Assembly (NCBI GenBank): GCA_002471665.1 | Contig: DKQK01000040.1 | Span: 1-64,000, forward strand | DNA from: Gammaproteobacteria bacterium UBA7310 | Lineage (GTDB): Bacteria; Pseudomonadota; Gammaproteobacteria; Pseudomonadales; Ketobacteraceae | Direction: 5' to 3' | Length of the DNA stretch: 64,000 nt | In this document: positions 18,352 through 26,401 of the stretch, in pieces | How positions within the stretch are numbered: the stretch's first letter is position 1 | Layout of the letters: each line of letters starts with the position of its first letter | Notes under the pieces: model-generated | Database searches by the model: none | What the model saw: the letters and a program-made list of their open reading frames with translations, nothing else | What the model was told of the DNA's origin: nothing | Made by a program: the position numbers and the translations under genes

Positions 18352-19278
18352 TTGAGTTTGTTTGAATCCAATGAATTGAGAAATTTGTCCCGCTATGTCC
18401 GCGGTTACCTCGGCGGCCTGCGTTCGCTTTGTGTGGAAATCGAAGGGGAAGAGTTCAAGTATCTGGAAGGCGGTGACGGCGACACCATCATTTTCCTGCA
18501 CGGAATTCTGGGGTCTAAAACCCAGTGGCGCAGCCTGATGCAAACTTATACCCAGGACTATCGTGTTGTGGCACTGGATATTCCGGGCCTGTGTCTGCAC
18601 CAGGCGTTCGCGCAGAAGAAACATTCTCTGCGTCAGCTCAGCATCTGGCTGGAAAGCGTGGTGGATCGTTTGCGCAGTGATCGGGTGCATCTGGTCTGTC
18701 ATTCCATGGGCTGCGCCCTGGGTTCCTATTTTGCAGCCACCCGGCCGGGCATGGTCAGCTCCCTGACCTTGATGGCATTCCCCGATGTGTTCAGTAACCG
18801 GGGCGAAACCCTGCAGGGGTTGGTGAATGAAATCAATGCGATGATGACCGGCTCCGATGTGAAACCGTTAGCGGATTACTATCGCCGTGCCTTTGCCGAT
18901 CCTCCCAACATTCCCAATATCGTATTGCGCTACAACCTGCGGGAGGTTAACCGCTTTCGTGGCAGAGTATTGCAGGCAGTGGATGAATTTGCCCAGTCCA
19001 GCCCATTGCTGATGGCACAAATGCGCCAGCTGCGAATGCCCTGTTTGGTGATCAATGGTGATCAGGACAACATCTGCCCGGTGTTTGATGAGACCTTCTG
19101 GCGTATGAACGTGCCTGATCTGGAGTTTGTTGAATTGCAGGATTGCGGTCACGTCATCCATCTGGAAAAACCGGATGAGGTGATCTTCGAACACCGCCGT
19201 TTTCTGGAAAGGGTCGATAAACTGCTGCGCCCTGAACCACCGGAGGACACAGGTCAATACGGTGTTCTGCTGGATTAA
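18352..19278 (+). CDS. Alpha/beta hydrolase with unusual nucleophile elbow
   Basis: An alpha/beta-fold hydrolase of about 308 aa. FLHGILGSKTQW forms the oxyanion-hole region, the nucleophile is in VCHSMGCALG, the acid is probably the first Asp of NGDQDNICP, and the His is in DCGHVIHLEKP. The elbow reads C-x-S-x-G where most lipases have G-x-S-x-G. The start is uncertain: the frame is open back to a TTG at 18229, but the TTG at 18352 has AAGGTGG nine bases upstream and begins where similarity to such hydrolases usually does. The substrate is unknown. It converges on the flagellin gene. Confidence 0.8.
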   Translation: MSLFESNELRNLSRYVRGYLGGLRSLCVEIEGEEFKYLEGGDGDTIIFLHGILGSKTQWRSLMQTYTQDYRVVALDIPGLCLHQAFAQKKHSLRQLSIWLESVVDRLRSDRVHLVCHSMGCALGSYFAATRPGMVSSLTLMAFPDVFSNRGETLQGLVNEINAMMTGSDVKPLADYYRRAFADPPNIPNIVLRYNLREVNRFRGRVLQAVDEFAQSSPLLMAQMRQLRMPCLVINGDQDNICPVFDETFWRMNVPDLEFVELQDCGHVIHLEKPDEVIFEHRRFLERVDKLLRPEPPEDTGQYGVLLD

Positions 19279-19289
19279 TCCTGTGTTGC

Positions 19290-20897
19290 TCAGGCCAGCA
19301 GCGACAGAATCTGTTGGGATAACGCATTGGCCTGCGCCTGCAAAGCAAGTCCTGCCTGGCGTTTTATCTGTTCCTTGGACAATTCACTGATCTGGGCGGC
19401 AAAGTCGGTATCGGCAATACGCGAGCGGGCTGCGGTCTGGGATTCCGAGACCGCTGACAGATTACGAATGCTGGACTCAAAACGATTCTGAATCGCACCC
19501 AGTGAGGCCCGATAACTGTCGATCCGGTTCAGGGCAGAGTCCACGGTATTGACCGACGCCTGTGCCAGCTCTGCGCTAGCGGCGCTGATGTTGGCGAGGG
19601 TGCCGGTGGCCTGGACGTTATCTTCCTGCAGTGCATTCAACCCTGCCACTGCCTGGTCCGCCCCGCCAAAGGTCAATGTGGCATCGGCACTGACAGTAAC
19701 CTCACCGGTGATTCTTAAGTCCTGGAAGGCGTCACTGAAGCGGTTTTCGGCACCGGCGAACAAACGGTTACTGACCGCGGAGGAGGCGGTGCTGACAACA
19801 ATGTCGCGGCCGTCACCGGCCCGCAGTTCCAGCTCACCCTGATTGTTGGTGGAGGCGGTGACACCGGTTTGGTCGCTCTTGGCATTGATGGCCGCGGCAA
19901 GACTGCCGCCGGCATCGTTTTCCTCAAACCGGGCGGGGCCAATCGCCACACCGTTAATGCTCAGGTCGCCGTTGCTGATGGCACCGGATGCGACGTTGGT
20001 GGCCGTATTGTTGTTCACTGTGCCGCTGATGTCATCGGATTGCAGAGTGCCGGCATTGAACCCGGTGCTGGCGGTGGCATAGACGGAGGCCAGCCCACTG
20101 CCTTCGGTATCGCGCAGGGTATTGATGCGCTCGGCAATGGACTTGGCCAGGCCGGCACCATAGTTGAGGCTGGTAGGATCGGTGAGACTGCCGGTGTCGG
20201 CGATGGTGTTGAGGCTACCGCCATTCCCGTTACCGGCAATGTTGACCGCCGCTTCATTGCCCACCTGGATGGTCAATTCGTTGATGGGGGCGGTGTCGGC
20301 ATCGCCTGCCTGCAGGCCCTGACTGCCAAGATCGTTACTGCCCAGCTGAGTGCGGCTGCCGGTGGACTGAACTGTACCGGGTAAACCGCCGAGGCTGGCA
20401 CTGCGCGCATCAAAACCCCGCAGGGTAACCACCTCACCGGCATTGGCCCCCACCTGATACTGTTGATCGGTCAGCGAACCATCCAACACCTTGCGGCCGT
20501 TGAAGGTGGTGGTTTCTGCAATGCGATCCACCTCGCTGGTGAGTTGATCGATTTCTTTTTGAATAGAGCTGCGGTCGGAAGAGGAGAGGCTGCCGTTTGC
20601 CGCCTGCAGTGACAGATCGCGAATACGCTGCAGGGCGGTGGTGGTTTCTTCCAGGGCGCTTTCGGTTGTCTGTGCCAGAGAGATGCCGTCGTTGGCGTTG
20701 CGGCTGGCGGTATTGAGGCCGTTGATCTGGGCACTGAAGCGATTGGCAATGGCTAAGCCGGCAGCATCGTCCCGGGCACTGTTGATGCGATTGCCCGCCG
20801 CCACTTTTTCCAGAATCCGGTTGAGATTGGTTTGAGTCTGGCTCAGTTGGCGCAGACCCACCAGTGATGTCAGGTTGGTGTTAATGTTCTGCGGCAT
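19290..20897 (-). CDS. fliC: Flagellin
   Basis: A 535-aa flagellin, the filament subunit. The conserved N-terminal D0/D1 (residues 1-145) opens with MPQNINTNLTSLVGLRQL and includes NRINSARDDAAGLAIANRF and the DGISLAQTTESALEE region. The C-terminal D1/D0 (about 450-535) ends SKEQIKRQAGLALQAQANALSQQILSLLA (shown in parts: SKEQIKRQAG, SQQILSLLA). The middle 300 residues are Ser/Thr/Asn/Gly-rich and variable. AGGAGG lies eight bases before the ATG. No other flagellar structural gene is adjacent, so this is a solitary flagellin. It follows the methyltransferase gene on the same strand by 70 bp, where I saw no clear sigma-28 promoter. Confidence 0.95.
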   Translation of the reverse strand: MPQNINTNLTSLVGLRQLSQTQTNLNRILEKVAAGNRINSARDDAAGLAIANRFSAQINGLNTASRNANDGISLAQTTESALEETTTALQRIRDLSLQAANGSLSSSDRSSIQKEIDQLTSEVDRIAETTTFNGRKVLDGSLTDQQYQVGANAGEVVTLRGFDARSASLGGLPGTVQSTGSRTQLGSNDLGSQGLQAGDADTAPINELTIQVGNEAAVNIAGNGNGGSLNTIADTGSLTDPTSLNYGAGLAKSIAERINTLRDTEGSGLASVYATASTGFNAGTLQSDDISGTVNNNTATNVASGAISNGDLSINGVAIGPARFEENDAGGSLAAAINAKSDQTGVTASTNNQGELELRAGDGRDIVVSTASSAVSNRLFAGAENRFSDAFQDLRITGEVTVSADATLTFGGADQAVAGLNALQEDNVQATGTLANISAASAELAQASVNTVDSALNRIDSYRASLGAIQNRFESSIRNLSAVSESQTAARSRIADTDFAAQISELSKEQIKRQAGLALQAQANALSQQILSLLA

Positions 20898-20967
20898 GAC
20901 ATAGTCCTCCTCAACCCTAAACTATACGCCTGCCACAACTGGATGAATATTAATCAAATTAGGCTGT

Positions 20968-21720
20968 TTATAACGATTTCTTTCCAACGTACAGGATTAA
21001 AGGCCAGTGGATGTCACGGGCTTGGTCGGTGTCACCCCAGGCTTTTGCCAGGGTTTCCCAGTGAATTTCGATGGGGTTCTGACCCTGTGCTTTCTGATAT
21101 TGTTTAACCGCTGACCAGGTGTTCAGGTAGCCGATCAGATGACTGAATTGCCAGGTGGCCTGCATGAAGAACTCTTGCGTCGGCACACGGGGATAGGGGA
21201 AGTGGATGCGGGTGTAGCCATTATCCAGCAGGGCTCGCTCCGGGGGCCAGTAGGGTCCTACCACCTGACTGTGAAAATGTTCGATAACACTGTCCAGCTC
21301 GGTACCGGTGTACAGTAGTTGGTAGCCCCAGGCGGCCAGTATGCCGCCGGGTTTCAGTACCCGCTCCACCTCGGCAAAGAACGCGTCGTGGCGAAACCAG
21401 TGAATGGCCTGGGCAACGGTCACCAGATCAACGGTGCCGTCGTCAGCCTGGATCTGCTCGGCCGGCGACACGTGGTAGGTGACATTGGCACAGGGCTCAG
21501 CCTCGCGAATCTGGGCTGCGCTGGCATCGCTGGCGTGCACCTGGGAGAAGTGTGTGGCCAGCGTCCGCGATGCCTGGCCATTGCCACAGCCTATGTCAAA
21601 AGCCAGCTCATTGGTGGGGGTGAGCCGGGCAAGACAGGCGTAGAGTTCGGTGGGGTATTGTGGTCGAAAGCGTTTGTAGCCGTCGGCTGCGGTGGAAAAG
21701 TAATCTTTGAACTCTGCCAT
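20968..21720 (-). CDS. Class I SAM-dependent methyltransferase
   Basis: A 250-aa methyltransferase of the type-11/UbiE-like group. SAM motif I is FDIGCGNGQASRTL at about residues 40-53, an acidic loop follows (ASDAS), and motif IV is LVTVAQAIHWFRHDAFFAEVERVLKPGG (in parts: AQAIHWF, VLKPGG). I chose the ATG at 21720 (MAEFKDYFSTAADGY), as relatives begin this way, over one at 21732. The substrate is unknown. Lying just upstream of the flagellin gene could suggest flagellin modification, but this fold gives no such specificity. Confidence 0.85.
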   Translation of the reverse strand: MAEFKDYFSTAADGYKRFRPQYPTELYACLARLTPTNELAFDIGCGNGQASRTLATHFSQVHASDASAAQIREAEPCANVTYHVSPAEQIQADDGTVDLVTVAQAIHWFRHDAFFAEVERVLKPGGILAAWGYQLLYTGTELDSVIEHFHSQVVGPYWPPERALLDNGYTRIHFPYPRVPTQEFFMQATWQFSHLIGYLNTWSAVKQYQKAQGQNPIEIHWETLAKAWGDTDQARDIHWPLILYVGKKSL

Positions 21721-21747
21721 GCCTTGCTTCATCCTCAGTGTGGGTTG

Positions 21748-22515
21748 TTACATCAAGTCCACTCCGCATTCCAGTTGCTCGAACCAGGCCAGAAAGGCGG
21801 CGACTTTGTCTTTGCCGATAAAGGCCTTGCCGTGCTGGGGCACGATCATTTCAATATCCAGTGTGCGGACGTGATTGACCCAGATTCTACAGGCCTTGTT
21901 GCAGGCCATATAGCGTTTATGGAAGCCTTCCATCAGGGGAATATGATCATCCATGTCAGCCACCGGTTCGTGATCCTGCCCCGGGGTCATGGCGGCACCC
22001 ACATCACCGGAGAACAGTATTTTGCTCACCGGATCGTAAAAATGGAAGTTGCCCACGGAATGCAGAAAGTGCGCGGGTACGGCCACGATGGCCGATTTCC
22101 CCAGGCGAATTTTTCCGCCTTCGTCCGGTATTTCCACCATCCGATCCATTAGTGATTTATTCATTTTGCCGGACACAAAATCGGAAACAAGGTGGGGCAG
22201 GAATCTGGCCCACAGCCGTGAGGTCACGACTTTGCACTCTGAATGCATCAGCCAACGGGGCAGGGAGGTAATGATATCTGGGTCCTGATGTGAGGCAAAC
22301 ACGTAGCGCAAGTCGGATTTGACGTTCAGGTGTTTGGCCAGCTCTATGGACAGTGGGGTAAAAGTGAGCTCGCCACCGGGGTCAAACAGCGCCGCTTCAC
22401 CGTGATCGACAATGACCATCTGGTTGCTGGGAATGGCCTCACCGGCCACCAGATCGGTGAAAAACAGGACGCGATGCTCATCGTCATTGAATAAGGTTTG
22501 AACTTTCTGGCTCAT
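21748..22515 (-). CDS. MBL-fold metallo-hydrolase, ODP (oxygen-binding diiron) type
   Basis: A 255-aa metallo-beta-lactamase-fold protein. The metal motif reads ASHQDPDI, the HxDxD form typical of the ODP family of diiron oxygen-sensing proteins, rather than HxHxDH. Further ligands appear in VPAHFLHSVGNF, FSGDVGAAM and VPQHGKAF. ODP proteins are related to flavodiiron proteins without the flavodoxin domain and have been linked to oxygen sensing in chemotaxis. Here it lies among motility and pilus genes, upstream of the methyltransferase by 27 bp on the same strand. The oxygen-sensing role is inferred. Confidence 0.78.
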   Translation of the reverse strand: MSQKVQTLFNDDEHRVLFFTDLVAGEAIPSNQMVIVDHGEAALFDPGGELTFTPLSIELAKHLNVKSDLRYVFASHQDPDIITSLPRWLMHSECKVVTSRLWARFLPHLVSDFVSGKMNKSLMDRMVEIPDEGGKIRLGKSAIVAVPAHFLHSVGNFHFYDPVSKILFSGDVGAAMTPGQDHEPVADMDDHIPLMEGFHKRYMACNKACRIWVNHVRTLDIEMIVPQHGKAFIGKDKVAAFLAWFEQLECGVDLM

Positions 22516-22617
22516 GTCAGGCTACCTATGGATACAGATAGCGCTATTCTACGGGGGTAAAATCCCCCACCCGTGATATGGGTCAATATCCCGGTGGCTG
22601 CCTTGAATAGATCATGA

Positions 22618-23097
22618 TCAACTGCGGCAGGCCGCTGGTAGAAACTCTGTGGACAGTGAGGTGCGGTTGTCACCTACGGCCTGCATCCCGGGGGGAATTT
22701 CATCATGGCCGCAAATCCACGATACCGGGCTGGCGGGGCTGTTGGTGACGATCAAGGGGCGCAGAGTCAACACTTTGTCCTGCATGCCGGCGTTGACTTT
22801 GTTTCCCATGGTGATGTGGATCGCACCGCTGTCCACTGCAACGCTTGTAACGTAGTGACCAATAATATACTGCGACGGCGGTACACCCGCCTGCTGGTTG
22901 TCCTTGGGAAAACGGCCTTTGCTGCGATAATACTCGATAACATTGGGTTTCAACTCTCCCACCAAAGCCAGTGCTTCCGCTACTTTGGCCCGTGACACGT
23001 ATACCTGGTACGCCGGTAGTGAAACCGATGCCAGAATACCGATGATGGCCACAACGATCATCAACTCGATTAATGTAAACCCTGATTGATTATGCAT
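22618..23097 (-). CDS. pilA: Type IV pilin (major pilin-like)
   Basis: A 159-aa type IVa pilin. The class-III leader is six residues (MHNQSG) followed by FTLIELMIVVAIIGILAS, with Gly at -1 and Glu at +5 for prepilin peptidase and assembly. The helical spine continues to SRAKVAEALALVGELK. A C-terminal disulfide loop is likely between the Cys of WICGHDE and the Cys in PAACRS. It is last in a six-gene minus-strand operon (22618-26041), 11 bases after the GspF-like gene. Confidence 0.92.
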   Translation of the reverse strand: MHNQSGFTLIELMIVVAIIGILASVSLPAYQVYVSRAKVAEALALVGELKPNVIEYYRSKGRFPKDNQQAGVPPSQYIIGHYVTSVAVDSGAIHITMGNKVNAGMQDKVLTLRPLIVTNSPASPVSWICGHDEIPPGMQAVGDNRTSLSTEFLPAACRS

Positions 23098-23108
23098 TGT
23101 TGGTTCTC

Positions 23109-24074
23109 CTAAACCATGGCGCCCAATGCGAAGATGGGCAGGTAGTACGCGATGATAAGCCCGCCGATCAACACAAACAGAAAGGCCTGCAGGAAGACGG
23201 TAAACGAGGTTCTGAATTCTGTTAACGCGGTGATCAATTGGGTGGGTGCCTGATGTAAATGGTAAGCAAGTTCAGCGCTGAAGGTGTCATTTTTTTTAGC
23301 ATACGACAGCAGCCTGTCCGTTGCCGCGGGCATGCCCCCGGCGCCGGCCTCAGGCTGACGGCAACCGGCCAACCTGTAGGCGTGGGTTGCAGCCTCGTCT
23401 GCCGACATGCCTCCCCGCATCAGTAGATCGATGTACGCCAGCAGGATGTAGGTATTGGTGATGGACAGGATACGGCGGCCTCCCCAAAGCCAGGCGGGGG
23501 AGACGTTGCAGTAACGAAAGCCGGAGAGGTCCACATAAAGCCGGTACAGCGCCAGGCTCAGGCTGCCCAATGCGATGCCCGTCATTGTCAGCGCACCGAG
23601 CCCCCACAGCGCGCCTGGTCCAAGCATAAAGGCTGTGAGCTGGGGCAGTTCGTGTTCAAACTCAAGAAAAACAGCGTACAGGTTTCCCGCTACGTTGGTT
23701 TTAAAGATGGCGAAGACGACGAAGGCAATCAGCAGTAATGCCGCAAAATACGTGAAGGAACTGCGTAAGCTCAGCAGGTGGGCATTGATTTCCTGATCGA
23801 TCTGATGTCGGTATCCATTGTAGGTGACAATGATATCACCGGTGGCACCATGGGATTTGACCGCGGCGATGATCTTGAACAGCGAGCCGTAGCCGCTGTT
23901 TGTCAATGCTCCCTGGTTGGTTTTGATGGCGTTGACCGCGGTGCGGATCGAATCGTCTCCGTTTGCAGCAATGCGATCCAGTGCGGACTGCAACCGAAAG
24001 TCGGGGCGCGTTGCCAGAAACGCAAGCTGTCTGCCAACGAATTCCAGTGCCTGTTGGATAGGTTGTTTCAACAT
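23109..24074 (-). CDS. Type II secretion/type IV pilus inner-membrane platform protein (GspF/PilC-like), lone
   Basis: A 321-aa membrane protein of the T2SSF class. Two GspF-type cytoplasmic helical domains (about 1-105 and 190-280) flank hydrophobic segments at about 108-132, 150-182 and 298-318. The ending AYYLPIFALGAMV and the ELPQLTAFMLG segment are typical. It is shorter than PilC (about 400 aa), with a reduced N-terminus. In these systems the platform couples an assembly ATPase to pilin extrusion, but no PilB/PilT ATPase or PilD gene lies nearby. It sits between the two pilin-type genes with gaps of 11 and 13 bases. Confidence 0.8.
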   Translation of the reverse strand: MLKQPIQQALEFVGRQLAFLATRPDFRLQSALDRIAANGDDSIRTAVNAIKTNQGALTNSGYGSLFKIIAAVKSHGATGDIIVTYNGYRHQIDQEINAHLLSLRSSFTYFAALLLIAFVVFAIFKTNVAGNLYAVFLEFEHELPQLTAFMLGPGALWGLGALTMTGIALGSLSLALYRLYVDLSGFRYCNVSPAWLWGGRRILSITNTYILLAYIDLLMRGGMSADEAATHAYRLAGCRQPEAGAGGMPAATDRLLSYAKKNDTFSAELAYHLHQAPTQLITALTEFRTSFTVFLQAFLFVLIGGLIIAYYLPIFALGAMV

Positions 24075-24087
24075 GGGTGGCGCATCC

Positions 24088-24597
24088 TTATTGCTTGCAA
24101 AGAGTGGTTAACAGCTCTTTTTTTATCGTGTTGTTGGGGAGGGCCTCGTGTTTAACCCGCGGGTGACTGGCGTAGCCGCATAGCCATACCACGCTGCCGC
24201 CGCTGGGCATTGCGTAAGGAGTGATGCTAAGGGTGCCGTTAATGCCCGTTGTCGTTGGGCTGGTGAAGGTGAACCAGTAGGCGGTGCCATCAAAGCCATG
24301 ATCTGTCATATTCAGATTCTGGAATTCGTCGGTGTTTGCAATCCTGTTAATATAGCGATCCGTGAGGGGCTGGTCCGGTAAAGTGCCGTGGTAGGCGTAG
24401 TGTTCGTGTACGAAGGATTTGAAACCGGTCAGGAAAAAATAGAATTCAGCCAGCTTGGCTTTATTGAAAAGCTGGCTGGCCTGAGCCAGGATAATGGACG
24501 CCAACACAATGATCAGCCCGGCGGTGGCAACGATGTTGAACATCTCGCGAAATTCAAAATCGTGCAGCAACCGGTGGGATCCTTCCTGTACTTTCAT
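24088..24597 (-). CDS. Pilin paralogue lacking a prepilin-peptidase site
   Basis: A 169-aa single-TM protein. It has an 18-residue charged N-tail, a hydrophobic helix (about 19-44, FNIVATAGLIIVLASIILAQA), then FNKAKLAEFYFFLTGFK, which aligns without gaps to the spine of the neighbouring pilin (VLAS on ILAS, KAKLAE on RAKVAE). Its C-terminus VVWLCGYASHP...TLCKQ parallels the pilin's VSWICGHDEIP...AACRS. Unlike the pilin it has Phe at the -1 Gly position and Asn at Glu5, so cleavage is not expected. The ATG at 24597 lies 13 bases after the DUF2788 stop; a longer frame to 24651 overlaps that gene. Confidence 0.75.
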   Translation of the reverse strand: MKVQEGSHRLLHDFEFREMFNIVATAGLIIVLASIILAQASQLFNKAKLAEFYFFLTGFKSFVHEHYAYHGTLPDQPLTDRYINRIANTDEFQNLNMTDHGFDGTAYWFTFTSPTTTGINGTLSITPYAMPSGGSVVWLCGYASHPRVKHEALPNNTIKKELLTTLCKQ

Positions 24598-24610
24598 CAG
24601 CCACTCATTT

Positions 24611-24829
24611 TCAGATGTCCAGTAGCCACTGGATAAAGAGTTTTGCCACAAAGCCGAGCATTCCCAGGGTCAACACCAAAAACAGAATAAAGGTGCCGAA
24701 GCGCCCGGCTTTGGATTCCCGTGCCAGTTGCGCAACGATAAACACCATATACAACATGAACGCGGCCAGCCCGACGCTGAGCCCAAAGGAGGCTATCTCC
24801 TGCTCGGTGTAACCCAGAAACGTATTCAC
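24611..24829 (-). CDS. Small two-TM protein, DUF2788-like
   Basis: A 72-aa protein starting at a GTG whose GTGA overlaps the TGA of the DUF2189 gene, indicating translational coupling. Two hydrophobic helices (about residues 15-34 and 46-69) are joined by a basic loop, LARESKAGRFG. The sequence TFLGYTEQEIASFGLSVGLAA resembles the DUF2788 family of short membrane proteins, whose function is unknown. A longer reading to 25021 in the same frame is only an out-of-frame shadow of the DUF2189 gene. Confidence 0.7.
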   Translation of the reverse strand: MNTFLGYTEQEIASFGLSVGLAAFMLYMVFIVAQLARESKAGRFGTFILFLVLTLGMLGFVAKLFIQWLLDI

Positions 24830-25629
24830 GGCAGACCCTGGGTGCGCAGTGGTAGCGCGTCGGCCCGCACGGAATCGCGATAGGCATGCCAGCTGGCGTG
24901 CCCCAGTACAGGCACCACGATCACGCTGCCGGCCAGCCCCAGCAGGCCCAGCAGGGAGCTGAACATGATCAGGATTGCCCACAGGGCCATGGGCAGGGGG
25001 TTCTGCATCACCACCTTCCAACTCACCAGCACCGCCTCCAGGATGGGGATTTTACGGTCCAGCAAGAGGGGCAGGGTAACCACGGTGGATGCGAATACGG
25101 GGGCCGCCAACGCCACTCCCAGCATCCACCAGAATTCAAACACATGGTTGTCGCCGGCCAGTACAACGTAGCGCAAAAAATCCAGGGGCTGCTCCACCGG
25201 GTGGGGTGAAAACAAGGTGATGAACGCCGCCGAGGTCAGCACCCAGCCGGTACCGGACAAACACAGCAGCAAGCCAAAGCGTACCAGCCGCCAGTCATGA
25301 TGAGGGGTGCCGCGCCAGCTCCACCAGGTGCGAAACACCAGCCCCAGGCTGACCGGTTGTTGGTTTTCCAGGGCCCGGCTGACAGCGTACAAACCAACCG
25401 CCACCACGGGCGCAACGGCGAGGAATCCGGTAAAGGCGCCGGCCAGCAGCCAGAACTCATCGAAGGCGATCACCAGCAGCAGAAAACCGAACAGGGATAC
25501 ACCCAAGCCGTGCAGCAGGCCGATGAGGGGGGCTTGCTTGAAATCCTGCCAGCCTTTCTGCAGCCAGCGCCAGGGTGCGTCCAGCGGCAGGGTCTGTATT
25601 TCTACCTGGGGCGTGTGGTGACGGGTCAT
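24826..25629 (-). CDS. DUF2189 family integral membrane protein
   Basis: A 267-aa membrane protein of the DUF2189 family. After a short N-terminal stretch with PLDAPWRWLQKGWQDFKQAP, there are about six hydrophobic segments (near residues 36-58, 60-83, 120-142, 160-190, 205-235 and a C-terminal one). The family is of unknown function. It lies 16 bases downstream of the two-TM hypothetical gene and overlaps the DUF2788 gene by four bases, in the middle of the pilin operon. Confidence 0.8.
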   Translation of the reverse strand: MTRHHTPQVEIQTLPLDAPWRWLQKGWQDFKQAPLIGLLHGLGVSLFGFLLLVIAFDEFWLLAGAFTGFLAVAPVVAVGLYAVSRALENQQPVSLGLVFRTWWSWRGTPHHDWRLVRFGLLLCLSGTGWVLTSAAFITLFSPHPVEQPLDFLRYVVLAGDNHVFEFWWMLGVALAAPVFASTVVTLPLLLDRKIPILEAVLVSWKVVMQNPLPMALWAILIMFSSLLGLLGLAGSVIVVPVLGHASWHAYRDSVRADALPLRTQGLP

Positions 25630-25645
25630 TGCTCAACCCCTGCCA

Positions 25646-26041
25646 TCAGTTGCCAGCGGAATCGGAGCTGATGCCGCCGTATTGCTGGGCCGCAATAGGG
25701 AAGCAATCCTTGATGGTGACTTTCCCCTGCAGCAGATTGCCTTTGGAGTACTCGTTGAAATGGCAGGTGTTGGTCAGTGGATCATAGTTTTCCACCCACA
25801 GATTATCGTCCTTCCAGGTGGCGGCAATGTGTAATTGGCCCTCAGGTACGTGGATGGTCATGACGCCACCATAGCGTTTTACGAACACCTGCTGGAAGTG
25901 AAAGTAATAGGCCAGTGATCCCACCAGAAGTACCGCTGCACAACCTATAAGCGCTGGTTTCCAGTGCTCCATCTTGGCGAAAAAAACCAGCACGCCGATG
26001 GCGATGGCAATAACAATAAACCAGTAAAAATAGGTAATCAT
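25646..26041 (-). CDS. Hypothetical two-TM protein, first gene of the pilin operon
   Basis: A 131-aa protein I do not recognise. Two hydrophobic helices lie at about residues 4-21 and 28-46, followed by a beta-rich soluble domain (50-131) with Cys in NTCHFNEY and KDCFP that could form a disulfide if periplasmic. The ATG at 26041 has AAGAGGG upstream; an in-frame start at 26089 is weaker. It begins a run of six minus-strand genes whose gaps are 16 bases or less. Confidence 0.65.
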   Translation of the reverse strand: MITYFYWFIVIAIAIGVLVFFAKMEHWKPALIGCAAVLLVGSLAYYFHFQQVFVKRYGGVMTIHVPEGQLHIAATWKDDNLWVENYDPLTNTCHFNEYSKGNLLQGKVTIKDCFPIAAQQYGGISSDSAGN

Positions 26042-26401
26042 GGAGCCCTCTTGAAATTGTTGTTGTGCGGATGCCCTATTGAAACACATTTTCTCGGTTT
26101 GCTTTACCGTTGTGCGTTTTGTTGCGGTTCAATGGGGCGGGATCAGTAGCCGGAATGTTGACAAAACTGGAGTGTGCGTCTGAAATTTGATCAAGCAGGT
26201 GGCATTTTAGCTAGTTTGATTAGGTAGATATTACAACAGACACCGCAAATGGGCGTAAGCCAATCTAAAAAACCAGCCGTGTGGGACGTTTATTGCGTTC
26301 AATCCCGTAAAAGGGAGGATTTTCATCAATTTTTATTCGAATACAGGCTCGTTCTCCGGTATATTGCGCACCATTTCCTGTCCAAACCATAGAGAAGCAA
26401 G
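26042..26401. other. Spacer between the pilin operon and fusA2
   Basis: A 360-bp non-coding spacer between divergent genes. It must contain promoters for the pilin operon (minus) and fusA2 (plus). For fusA2 a TATATT at about 26361 could be a -10, but no good -35 accompanies it. For the pilin operon a TTGAAC (minus strand, near 26130) is a possible -35 with a poor -10. No RNA gene, repeat or strong hairpin was seen. Confidence 0.4.

Noticed and set aside
20898..20967. Possible sigma-54 or sigma-28 promoter for the flagellin gene
   Set aside because: A TGGCAG sequence occurs on the minus strand, but the -12 element lacks GC and no sigma-28 boxes are visible, so no claim is made.
24830..25021. 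N-terminal extension of the DUF2788-like gene
   Set aside because: The extension is a shifted-frame shadow of the DUF2189 gene, rich in Gly/Pro/Arg; the true start is the GTG that overlaps the DUF2189 stop.
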